NCBI GenBank assembly: GCA_028691965.1
Contig: JAQUYE010000021.1
Location: 1-40,505 of the forward strand
Source: Paludibacter sp.
GTDB taxonomy: Bacteria > Bacteroidota > Bacteroidia > Bacteroidales > Paludibacteraceae
Direction of reading: 5' to 3'
DNA: 40,505 nucleotides
Of this stretch, positions 1 to 6,964 are shown in pieces. The notes under the pieces are model-generated. The model was not told where the DNA came from. It saw nothing but the letters and a program-made list of their open reading frames with translations, and did not search any database. A program made the translations under genes and the position numbers. The first letter of the stretch is position 1. Each line of letters starts with the position of its first letter.

Positions 1-235
1 TATCAAGCTCCAGTGCTAAATTAGCATACATACGCTTGAGCCGGGAGTTCTCCTCCTCAAGCTCTTTGACTCTTTTTAACTCGGTGGCTTCCATACCACC
101 ATATCGCTGACGCCATTTATATAGGGCGGCACGAGAAATACCATAATCTCTGTTAATCTCTTCGGAACTTTTGCCCTGATCAAACTCTTTTAAAATCCGG
201 GCAATTTCAGTGGGAGTGAATTTACTCTTCTTCAT
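1..235 (-). CDS. IS3-family transposase OrfA, N-terminal part (runs off left edge)
   Basis: Reading from ATG at 235-233, the protein begins [20 protein letters not shown] and continues with a helix-turn-helix ([20 protein letters not shown]) and then a heptad-like stretch rich in Glu, Lys and Leu. This is the layout of the IS3-family OrfA (HTH_Tnp_1): a DNA-binding helix-turn-helix for the element ends followed by a leucine-zipper-like dimerisation region. About 78 codons are visible with no stop or frameshift, so it looks intact as far as it goes. In IS3 elements OrfA is joined to the DDE catalytic OrfB by a -1 frameshift; OrfB would lie off the left edge. It sits at the downstream end of the polysaccharide locus and overlies older IS fragments. 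Confidence 0.85.
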   Translation of the reverse strand, partial: MKKSKFTPTEIARILKEFDQGKSSEEINRDYGISRAALYKWRQRYGGMEATELKRVKELEEENSRLKRMYANLALELD

Positions 236-309
236 ATAAATGCAAATTTAAAGAATTAAACTGATTTTTTGTCTACTTTTAAATTTGACTATTTTTTGGG
301 GAGCTTACA
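1..309 (-). mobile_element. IS3-family insertion sequence, one end (partial)
   Basis: The orfA reading frame in this stretch is of IS3 type, and the element continues past the left edge. Reading the minus strand from 309 gives TGTAAGCTCCCCAAAAAATA. This begins with TG, as IS3-family termini do, and lies 74 bases before the orfA start, a normal distance. I infer 309 as the outer end because plus-strand IS21-like coding sequence starts just beyond it. The other end and the target duplication are outside the window, so this boundary is only a proposal. Confidence 0.45.
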
Positions 310-510
310 GGTTGATTTCTATGCCTTCCGTTTTAAACTCTGCGGACTCACTCTGTGCCTGTTGCTTCTGCTCAATGACACCGATCTGGCCAAGTTTGTT
401 TATTCCGAACATGCTACTAGGGTGAAGGAAGATCCGCGGGCAAGTATTTTGATTCGCAGCTGGATTATTTTCTTAAAGAGCTGAATCGAACCGGTGTAAC
501 TCGTAAAGTT
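310..510 (+). pseudogene. IS21-family istA transposase fragment
   Basis: Two plus-strand reading frames join to give a recognisable IstA segment: LLNDTDLAKFVYSEHATRVK followed by EDPR at about 370-435, then after a frame change KYFDSQLDYFLKELNRTGVT at about 440-500. As I recall the family, this matches the region of IstA after the N-terminal helix-turn-helix, where the 'KELKRTGVTRxLLW' motif occurs. The frame break near 435 and a stop at 511-513 show it is dead. Both ends are missing: the left is cut by the IS3-like end and the right by IS66 sequence on the opposite strand. No istB is present. Confidence 0.6.
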
Positions 511-670
511 TGATGGTAATGCGGCTGAGACTGATAAGAATAAATACATCGCCCATCCGGACATCATAACCCAATTTGCATTGAAGAAAACCATACGGAG
601 GTCTATCCCTTCACATATCGGTTTTGCTGGGACACTAAAAATAACGCATCATGTCATTTAGCGAAAACAT
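511..670 (-). pseudogene. IS66-family tnpB (orfB) fragment
   Basis: From ATG at 670-668 the minus strand reads MFSLNDMMRYF, a stop, CPSKTDM, a stop, and then, about 17 codons further on, GYDVRMGDVFIFIS and SRITIKL. As I recall the family, this matches the IS66 TnpB (Orf2) N-terminal half, where 'PTDMRKG' and 'GDVFIFINRSRxxIKLL' are hallmarks. There are at least two in-frame stops, and the C-terminal half is replaced by the plus-strand IS21 scrap. The start overlaps the end of tnpA by 13 bases, as expected for an intact IS66 tnpA-tnpB arrangement, so the two fossils belong to the same element. Confidence 0.7.
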
Positions 671-1033
671 AGGGCCGGGTAGAGCTGGTTTAGTATCCGC
701 AGAGCAATCGCCGGTTGTCGTTGACCCGAGAAACTAACTTCCACACCCCCGGGAAACTTTGATGCTAATCTCCCCTAGGCTGACTTCCTGAGGTTATGAT
801 GGAGTAACGGAAACCGGAAGTGTCGGTTTCAAATTAACAGGTGCGATAACCGGAGAAACAAACTCTTCACGACTATGCGATCGGTAAGGCTTTGCAAACC
901 CAAACTTGCCCTTCCTGTAATGGAAAATCGAAAAGGTATATGCCTCATTGGAACAAAAATCACGGATGCTTAATCCGCTTTGCTGCTGGCGATCTAAAAT
1001 CGCCTTGAATTCTTTTTTGCTGGTTGGATTCAT
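658..1033 (-). pseudogene. IS66-family tnpA (orfA), inactivated
   Basis: The frame starts at 1033 with MNPTSKKEFKAILDRQQQSG, then LSIRDFCSNEAYTFSIF, an IS66 TnpA (Orf1) N-terminus with its helix-turn-helix-like region. It hits a stop at 796-794 after PVSVTPS. The same frame continues as QEVSLGEISIK. After an apparent one-base insertion near 757 it resumes as FPGGVEVSFSG and ends ILNQLYPALCFR at 658, matching the family C-terminus ('PGGVKVxFxG ... LLTQIY'). One nonsense codon and one frameshift therefore kill an otherwise full-length gene. Its tnpC partner is missing. The terminal repeat lies 49 bases upstream. Confidence 0.75.
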
Positions 1034-1081
1034 AATATTATCATTGCGAGCAATGGTCACGATAATTATCAAATCCAAAAA

Positions 1082-1104
1082 CGTGTAGTTTATCGGGGGT
1101 TTAC
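1082..1104 (-). repeat. Candidate IS66 terminal inverted repeat
   Basis: Read on the minus strand from 1104 this is GTAAACCCCCGATAAACTAC. IS66-family ends characteristically start with GTAA, and this one lies about 70 bases upstream of the tnpA start, the expected position. The opposite end of the element has been lost, so the repeat cannot be confirmed by pairing. Confidence 0.5.
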
Positions 1105-1390
1105 GAACTATAAATATGTTGATCTTTAAATTCAACAAAAAACTTTGATTATTGAGCTAAGCAAGTTTTATCCCGACAAAGTCAGTATCAACCTCCTTGA
1201 CGTTGCATTTTAACTCCATTTCAAAAGGTATTTCAAATTCTTTTATCAACAACTATCTTTGTGTTTGATAGCGAAATCTAAATACAACCTTTTTGAAGTT
1301 AATTTACACATTTTTTTGTAATTATGTAATATTCAAAATCACTTCTCTTGCTGACATATTGAACTTTACCCATTACTTTGTGAGTCCTAA
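1105..1390. other. AT-rich stretch without a recognised gene
   Basis: This lies between the IS66 end and the last gene of the polysaccharide locus. I see short open stretches only and no clear hairpin followed by a T-run on either strand, so the terminator of the long minus-strand operon was not located. A minus-strand reading EFEIPFEMELKCNVKEVDTD with a stop near 1155 could be the tail of a lost gene, but nothing supports it further. Confidence 0.5.
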
Positions 1391-1888
1391 CTATAGATTT
1401 GACCATCTCATCAAATATTTTTCATCAAATTCATTAATTACTAAAAAACCACACTTTTTATATAAATTATATGCTGAAAGATTCTGTTTAAAAACCATTA
1501 AATCAATATATAAAAAATTTAACGATTTAGCATAGGATTGCGTTGCACTTACAAGATATTCGGATAAATGTATTCTTCGAAATTCATCTTTTATATGGAC
1601 TAATGTTATAAAACCCTTTAGACTTGAAATATCATAGAAATATGAAGCTATAAGACCCGCAACGTCACCCTTATAGAATAATACAAATGTCGTTGATAAT
1701 TTATTTATTTTGTCTGCATATGAATCAATATCTACACGATTGCTTAAAGGCTCAAAAAAATCGTTATCAACCTGATTTACATACTGACTAAAGAAACTCT
1801 TATTAGGTTTTCCAATCAGGATGGATATATCAGGTGATACAACAATTTCCTTTTCAGGAACTTCAATAATTTCGTATGAATTAATCAT
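1391..1888 (-). CDS. GNAT-family N-acetyltransferase, last gene of the polysaccharide locus
   Basis: This 165-residue protein has a GNAT fold signature in its second half. A beta strand, GFITLVHIKDEFRRIHLSEY (about residues 92-111), stands at the acetyl-CoA motif A position with a weakened R-x-x-G/A loop. It is followed by the motif B pattern FKQNLSAYNLYKKCGF (about residues 133-148), typical of Rim-type GNATs in which N..A..LY...GF closes the domain. Acetyl transfer to an amino group, probably of a sugar or sugar-linked intermediate, is the likely role but is inferred from context. It starts one base after the stop of the sugar transferase gene. In PglB/PglC-type loci an acetyltransferase often sits beside the short initiating transferase, which fits here. 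No signal peptide or membrane segment is visible. Confidence 0.75.
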   Translation of the reverse strand: MINSYEIIEVPEKEIVVSPDISILIGKPNKSFFSQYVNQVDNDFFEPLSNRVDIDSYADKINKLSTTFVLFYKGDVAGLIASYFYDISSLKGFITLVHIKDEFRRIHLSEYLVSATQSYAKSLNFLYIDLMVFKQNLSAYNLYKKCGFLVINEFDEKYLMRWSNL

Positions 1889-1889
1889 A

Positions 1890-2519
1890 TTATTTGATGT
1901 TTTTAACTTGTCTTTGTTGACTTAATTTACTTGTCTTTTGATCCCCAGTAATTACCTGAACATCCTTTCTACTCAAGACTCTCAAAATAGTTTTAACAAC
2001 TATTTTCGCATCTGTTTTAAACGAAATAGTTTCTACATATTTTACATCCATTTCAAGTCTTTCATCCCAAGATAGATTATTTCTTCCATTAACTTGAGTA
2101 TATCCAGTAATGCCTGGTCTAACAGTATGTCGAATTCTTTCCCTGTCATTATAATATGGGAGATATTCTGTTAAAAGAGGCCTTGGACCAATTAAAGACA
2201 TTTCACCTTTCAATACATTAAAAAGTTGTGGTAATTCATCTATTGAGGTAGCTCTTATGAAGTATCCAATTTTCGTCAGACGCTGTGCGTCTGAGAGAAG
2301 TCTACCATCACTGTCTCTTTCATCCGTCATAGATTTATACTTTATTATAATAAATAACTTTCCATCTTTACCCGGTCGTTGCTGCAAGAAAAATATACCT
2401 GCTCCTTTATTTGCAAAATAAAGCCAAACAGTAACAATTAAGTAAATAGGTGAAAATAAAAATATTAAAACAGAAGAAAGACAGAAGTCAATGAATCGCT
2501 TAAAAAAATGCTTATACAT
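1890..2519 (-). CDS. Short bacterial sugar transferase (PglC-type phosphoglycosyl transferase)
   Basis: A 209-residue protein of the Bac_transf family (PF02397). Such enzymes move a phospho-sugar from a UDP-sugar to undecaprenyl phosphate at the cytoplasmic membrane and so start repeat-unit synthesis. One hydrophobic membrane segment spans about residues 10-34. The core follows with KSM (about 62-64), RATSIDELPQLFNVLKGEMS (about 89-108), IGPRP, and PGITGYTQVNGRNNLSW, all family hallmarks; the 'D-E' of SIDELP is the catalytic dyad position. It has no N-terminal multi-pass domain, so it is the PglC-like short form, unlike the long transferase at 27125-28513. The C-terminal 25 residues are Lys/Gln-rich and variable. 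The start overlaps the stop of the ATP-grasp gene by 8 bases. The sugar specificity cannot be read from the sequence. Confidence 0.9.
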   Translation of the reverse strand: MYKHFFKRFIDFCLSSVLIFLFSPIYLIVTVWLYFANKGAGIFFLQQRPGKDGKLFIIIKYKSMTDERDSDGRLLSDAQRLTKIGYFIRATSIDELPQLFNVLKGEMSLIGPRPLLTEYLPYYNDRERIRHTVRPGITGYTQVNGRNNLSWDERLEMDVKYVETISFKTDAKIVVKTILRVLSRKDVQVITGDQKTSKLSQQRQVKNIK

Positions 2520-3591
2520 TTATGTATTGCGCTAAAAGATTTGCTTCTGATTCGAGAACAAGAGGTTCAATATCTACATCACGTAGAAAAATATATGGTT
2601 TATCAAAATGATGGTATTGATCTCGTGTAATGTTATCAGCATTACCATTTTCAATATAATTTATTGTGTCAAATATTAAATCAAAGCCAACATCAGACAT
2701 TATTCCTGTATATGCCATGTGGCGTATGTTACATTCTGTAACTTTCAAATTTCCATACTTATCTTCTTTGAGATCAAAGCTTAAGACGCCATGAGCTTGA
2801 AGATCTAATTTCTGACAAATATATTTTATACAATTATTGCAGAATGTAATTATATGATCTTCATTAAGAAATCTACCAAAGGAGGTATTACCTGTGACTT
2901 TTGATGGTACTAGATTAGCCATTACATACTCTGCACATTCTAAAGAAGCACCTTTAATAAATTCACCATTAATGTAAAGCATCTGTGTAGCAAGATGTCG
3001 TCCTTCAAGGAAAGTACTAACAGTAAATTCAGTGATATCTTTGTTGATAAATAACCAGGATTTATAATTGTCGACACCTTCAAGTTTTAAAGAACCCAGT
3101 CCTCCAGAACCTTTTGTAGCCCTTATCCAACATGGGAACCCTATTTCATTTTCAACTTGCTCAAATCTTGGATTAGATTGAGTAACCTTTATCGTTTTTG
3201 GAATAAAATCCGTATCACTTAGTACATCTGCCATAATTGACTTGTCCATCAATGTACGTGCTAAATTTAAGGGAGGTATAAAGGTTGGGCAAGGAAAGTG
3301 TCCATGATCTTCAAGATATTGTCCCCAACCAATAACTTCTAGTTCGGGTTGTACAAAAGCTAAATCAATTTTTTCCTTTTTAATTAAATCTTTTATAAAT
3401 GACCAATAATGTATATTATCAACACGTGGAGCCACATAGCCTTGGTCAATTATTCCTTTAATATAGAAACCTAAGCCTTTAGGATTAGCATCAATACCAA
3501 CTATTTTATAGTCTGGATGAGCCTTCTTTATAAATCTTGCAATTGAACGAGGTGTTAATCCTCCGATTCCAGTAATTAAAATTGTTTTCAT
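2512..3591 (-). CDS. ATP-grasp carboxylate-amine ligase-like protein
   Basis: About 359 residues. The N-terminus MKTILITGIGGLTPRSIAR is a nucleotide-binding-like pre-ATP-grasp strand-loop seen in CarB-like ATP-grasp proteins of polysaccharide loci. The ATP-grasp domain follows: PCWIRATKGSGGLGSLKLEG (about residues 158-177) is the glycine-rich ATP loop, and SFDLKEDKYGNLKVTECNIR near the C-terminus carries the metal/ATP-binding Asp, Glu and Asn. Such enzymes form an acyl phosphate and join it to an amine. The substrate is unknown; linking an amino acid to a sugar is a reasonable guess. I chose ATG 3591 over the in-frame ATG at 3615, because the earlier start adds eight residues before the conserved strand and overlaps the preceding gene. 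It is tightly packed between a second ATP-grasp gene and the PglC-type transferase. Confidence 0.8.
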   Translation of the reverse strand: MKTILITGIGGLTPRSIARFIKKAHPDYKIVGIDANPKGLGFYIKGIIDQGYVAPRVDNIHYWSFIKDLIKKEKIDLAFVQPELEVIGWGQYLEDHGHFPCPTFIPPLNLARTLMDKSIMADVLSDTDFIPKTIKVTQSNPRFEQVENEIGFPCWIRATKGSGGLGSLKLEGVDNYKSWLFINKDITEFTVSTFLEGRHLATQMLYINGEFIKGASLECAEYVMANLVPSKVTGNTSFGRFLNEDHIITFCNNCIKYICQKLDLQAHGVLSFDLKEDKYGNLKVTECNIRHMAYTGIMSDVGFDLIFDTINYIENGNADNITRDQYHHFDKPYIFLRDVDIEPLVLESEANLLAQYINV

Positions 3592-3601
3592 AAAAAATAT
3601 T

Positions 3602-4618
3602 TTAAAAGTTTGCATGTATGTCTAATAATGGTTTTAATCCTTCTTTAACTGGTAATTGGAATAACAACTTACACCATTCTCTATTTCCTTCAATTAAATC
3701 TGGGCCTGTAGGTGTAATTGCGACATCCCACCCTACTGAACGGTTAATGGGATTTATTTTTGCAGCACTTACAACCATTTCAATTGTTTCTTTCCAAAAA
3801 GGAATCTTTGTCCCTTTTATAACATGTCCAGTAACAGGATGATTTTCTGCATCTTCTTTAGTAATATCACTATAAACTCCATTACTATTAATAATACCTG
3901 TTTTGGTTTCTATCGATGCTGCGAGATTACCTGCAGCAAGATTATCAACATTACCTTTCACACTTATTCTTAACCTACATCCTAGTATCTCAACTTCGTT
4001 AAATCGATTTAATTGAGTAATAACTCGAACAGTATTTACTGCATTCGAAGATAGCTTATTTATTACTTCATGTTGAATAATAAATTCTTCTACAATATCA
4101 TAATTATTATCATTGATAAATTTCAAAAGAGAATCTTGTGTATATTTATTAGCATCCTCTACGAGAACACGACGTCCACATCCACCATCTTTGATTTTAA
4201 ATACGATCTTACCGCTTGGATTAGAAAGCAACAAATTTACTTTCGCAGAATTAGTTTTTACTTCTTCAACATCACAAACTATATGCTTCATATAACTTGA
4301 GTAGTTTTTGTTAAAAATTGTTTTATCTTCCAGTAACTGCCTAAATTTGGGCGGATTCATCTTTTTTTGATACTCATACATATATCCAGTTCCTGCCCAT
4401 TTTATTTTTTGTAATTCGTTATTTTCATAAAAATGAAACTGGAAATACTCTAAAAGTGAAATATTATATTTGAAAGACGCTTTTAAAACGTCAAAACAAA
4501 TTGTCACAGCACCTTTACCAGTTCTCTGAATTGTATAATACAGAAACTTTTTGAACATCTTTGTGTCAAGTTTCCAAAAATAATATACGAAGTAAATAAT
4601 CCTAGTCATTATTGCCAT
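3602..4618 (-). CDS. Sugar-transfer-associated ATP-grasp protein
   Basis: About 338 residues. The sequence matches the ATP-grasp family seen beside sugar transferases (ATPgrasp_ST, PF14397). A Lys-rich ATP-binding strand, KIVFKIKDGGCGRRVLVE, lies in the middle; EEFIIQHEVINKLSSNAVNT and VRVITQL follow; and the C-terminus ends with SVGWDVAITPTGPDLIEGNR-EW, where the Asp, Glu and Asn bind metal and ATP. The reaction is presumed to be ATP-dependent ligation of a carboxylate to an amine or alcohol on the glycan; the substrate is not known. I take ATG 4618 as start: the earlier ATG at 4678 would overlap the preceding gene by 41 bases and adds a tail unlike the family. It lies between a deacetylase-like gene and the second ATP-grasp gene, suggesting a joint modification step. 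Confidence 0.8.
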   Translation of the reverse strand: MAIMTRIIYFVYYFWKLDTKMFKKFLYYTIQRTGKGAVTICFDVLKASFKYNISLLEYFQFHFYENNELQKIKWAGTGYMYEYQKKMNPPKFRQLLEDKTIFNKNYSSYMKHIVCDVEEVKTNSAKVNLLLSNPSGKIVFKIKDGGCGRRVLVEDANKYTQDSLLKFINDNNYDIVEEFIIQHEVINKLSSNAVNTVRVITQLNRFNEVEILGCRLRISVKGNVDNLAAGNLAASIETKTGIINSNGVYSDITKEDAENHPVTGHVIKGTKIPFWKETIEMVVSAAKINPINRSVGWDVAITPTGPDLIEGNREWCKLLFQLPVKEGLKPLLDIHANF

Positions 4619-4637
4619 ATAATTGTTAATATATAAA

Positions 4638-5750
4638 TTATTCAAGTACAATTCTTGCCATTTGATCTCCTGTAACAAATTCTACATCAGGCCACCGATT
4701 TATTATTTTATTCAATAGTAATTTTAATTGACCTAGGCTGTAATTTCTATGTTCCACATCTATGCCTCCAACAAAATTTACTCTGTGTGTACTAATAAGG
4801 GCAGGAGAGTGCATATTAAACGCAGCTTCGATGTTATTAAAGCAAACTCTAACAGCGTGCTCATTCCTTTTGAAATTATCTAAAATAGGTTCAAATGGGG
4901 AATTCCTTACTATATATTTCTGTCCAACCTCATTTGTTTTACCATTGTATAAAAACTTTTTAGCATAAGAATTATCACCCAAAGGGTAGGATTTAAAACG
5001 ATTAGCATGTATATATTTTATTCCATTATCAAGTAAGGACTGATGCAGTAAAGGGCTATATATGCCAGCACCAGGAGTAAATTGAGTAGGAGTATAACCT
5101 AAGATATTTTTAAACATTTCTAAGCCTGTATTAATGTCAGTTTTTAAACTTTCATTCTCAAAGGCATGTTCAATATCAAATGTTGTTGAAGCATTCTTTA
5201 TTGCAATTTCATCTTCGAATGACGGTATACAAACACATTCATGTTTGAATGCCAGACAAGTAGATTTATGTTCTCGTTGTAAAGCCGTCATAAATTTTCT
5301 CACGTTAAGATGTTCTGTACCATGATATTCTGGATAAATCAGCCGAGATTTAACTCCCTGTTTCCATAAATCAAGAACATCATCATATCCATAACGCTGT
5401 AAAGTATCGGTGAAAGGCTCTCTAAAGTATTGTGTGTATCCGGAATTTCTAATTCGCTCAAAATCAGGATTAGCAATATTTATAAGAGGAGTAAAACAAG
5501 CATAATTTCCATTTTTGTCTTTAACAGACATTAAAACTTCATATAGCTGATTTATATCTACTGAAGAAGCTAAAGTATCAAATGAATAACGGTTATTATC
5601 CATTTTAATACCCGCAGCAGTTAATTTTTCTTTAGCAACTTTACTTCTTATTCTTATACTACCAAAGTCATCAGCATAAAAAACTATTAGTTTTCTAATA
5701 GTTTTCTTGCCCGGTATATTTTTAATATTAGATAAAAATCTTTGATACAT
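4638..5750 (-). CDS. Polysaccharide deacetylase-like protein, paralogue A
   Basis: 370 residues. It resembles proteins in Bacteroidota capsule loci often named 'polysaccharide (de)acetylase'. NodB-like metal-site candidates are visible: ADDFGSIR (Asp27, Asp28), EYHGTEHLN (His143, His147) and ISTHRVNFVGG near residue 326. Other conserved blocks are FTPGAGIYS, VRNSPFEP and WPDVEF. It is a paralogue of the product of 9410-10531: the metal-site candidates fall at the same residue numbers (27/28, 143, 147), but the sequences are otherwise well diverged. That alignment also fixes the start at ATG 5750, since MYQRFLSNIKNI lines up with MKRTLINNIKNI; an ATG at 5765 would overlap the neighbouring gene. 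It probably removes an acyl group from a sugar or glycolipid; the activity is unproven. No signal peptide is visible, so it likely acts in the cytoplasm. Confidence 0.7.
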   Translation of the reverse strand: MYQRFLSNIKNIPGKKTIRKLIVFYADDFGSIRIRSKVAKEKLTAAGIKMDNNRYSFDTLASSVDINQLYEVLMSVKDKNGNYACFTPLINIANPDFERIRNSGYTQYFREPFTDTLQRYGYDDVLDLWKQGVKSRLIYPEYHGTEHLNVRKFMTALQREHKSTCLAFKHECVCIPSFEDEIAIKNASTTFDIEHAFENESLKTDINTGLEMFKNILGYTPTQFTPGAGIYSPLLHQSLLDNGIKYIHANRFKSYPLGDNSYAKKFLYNGKTNEVGQKYIVRNSPFEPILDNFKRNEHAVRVCFNNIEAAFNMHSPALISTHRVNFVGGIDVEHRNYSLGQLKLLLNKIINRWPDVEFVTGDQMARIVLE

Positions 5751-5757
5751 TATAATA

Positions 5758-6960
5758 TTATTCAAAATGTCGCATTATTGTTTCATATGTTCTATTTACA
5801 CCATAACCATCAACAAGCATTTTATAGCCATTTTCTCCCATAATATTTATTGCATTCTTATTATTTATAAAATAATCAATCCTCCTGTTAAAACTATATA
5901 AATCACCGCTTTCAACCCAAAAACCACAACCATTATTCTCTATTATCTTACCAACATCTGTTGATTTATCTATAGCCAATAAAACAGGCATTCTATTTAG
6001 AAGGTAACCGAGAAGTCTTGTGGGAAAATTGGGAATAGTAAATCTTTTATCAAGGAATATTAAGCCAACATCTGCGGAACAAAGAAGATAATTGTACTTT
6101 TCTTTAGGAACATATGCATGTAGTTGAACGTTACGTGCCTTAGAAGTAAAAATCCAATTTTTGATTTTATCATATTCTGTACCACTTCCGATAATTAGAA
6201 AAAAAACCTTCATATTATTGATTTGCGATTTCAATACATCCAAAAGAAAATCTATTCCCTGAGGCTTACCTAAATTGCCTCCATAAAAAAACAATATTGC
6301 TTCATCTGGAATTTCATATTCATACCTTACTGCAAATTTATCTACATTTAGTAGATTCGCTTCAATATCTATGCTGTTTGGACAAATTTCGACACAATTT
6401 GCATCGATTGAATTATTGTGAGTAAGCAGATAGTCAACATTTGCAGGAGACATGCAACCAATATAATCAGAAAGCTGGTACAATTTCTTTTCTTTTAACC
6501 TAAAATATCTGTAAATAAGACTCTTATTCGTAAAAAGGCCTAAATCAACAGCATTCTGTGGAAAAATATCTTTTAGCATTAGATATGATTTAGCATTAAA
6601 ATGCTTTTTAATTTTATCAACAATTTTAATAAAGGTAATTGGTGGAGTGGAATATAGAACTAAGTCAAACTTTACACCAATAAAATACTTTTTTATAGCC
6701 CTATAAAATTGTGATTCGATAAGAATTGTAGACAATCCTTTCTCTATTACACTACATTGTTGTATATTTAATGTTCTCACTTTTAATATACACACATTGC
6801 TAATATTTAACACTTGAGTTGGTTCATTATATCTTCGTTCCGCGGGACTAACAATATACAGATTATGACCTTCTTTGGCAAACTTACGTAACAAGTCTTT
6901 GAAAAGAGAACTAGTTTCAATCTCATCAATTTTGGCAATTGTTAGAAAAAGGATATTCAT
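5758..6960 (-). CDS. Glycosyltransferase family 4 (WbuB-like)
   Basis: 400 residues with the two-domain GT-B layout. The N-terminal half begins MNILFLTIAKIDEIETSSLF and includes LKDIFPQNAVDLGLF (about residues 127-141), similar to the 'D-x-x-P' acceptor loop of WbuB-type fucosamine transferases. The C-terminal half has FFYGGNLGKPQGIDFLLDVL (nucleotide-sugar Rossmann start) and FPTRLLGYLLNRMPVLLAID, where the GT4 family normally has its E-x7-E donor-binding motif. It adds one sugar to the lipid-linked repeat unit on the cytoplasmic side. Its start is only four bases after the stop of the upstream glycosyltransferase gene. A nine-cytosine run just before that stop could put the two frames in register (see the repeat entry). 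The linkage is unknown. Confidence 0.82.
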   Translation of the reverse strand: MNILFLTIAKIDEIETSSLFKDLLRKFAKEGHNLYIVSPAERRYNEPTQVLNISNVCILKVRTLNIQQCSVIEKGLSTILIESQFYRAIKKYFIGVKFDLVLYSTPPITFIKIVDKIKKHFNAKSYLMLKDIFPQNAVDLGLFTNKSLIYRYFRLKEKKLYQLSDYIGCMSPANVDYLLTHNNSIDANCVEICPNSIDIEANLLNVDKFAVRYEYEIPDEAILFFYGGNLGKPQGIDFLLDVLKSQINNMKVFFLIIGSGTEYDKIKNWIFTSKARNVQLHAYVPKEKYNYLLCSADVGLIFLDKRFTIPNFPTRLLGYLLNRMPVLLAIDKSTDVGKIIENNGCGFWVESGDLYSFNRRIDYFINNKNAINIMGENGYKMLVDGYGVNRTYETIMRHFE

Positions 6961-6964
6961 AGGA

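Noticed and set aside
300..480. On the minus strand, a Gln/Glu-rich stretch (VIEQKQQAQSESAEFK) first looked like an IS66 tnpC N-terminus, which would have completed the IS66 remnant.
   Set aside because: The plus strand of the same bases reads a clear IstA segment (LAKFVYSEHATRVKEDPR, then YFDSQLDYFLKELNRTGVT), so the minus reading is its antisense.
4638..5765. Longer N-terminus of deacetylase-like protein A, starting at ATG 5765.
   Set aside because: Alignment with paralogue B places the start at ATG 5750; the longer form also overlaps the previous gene.
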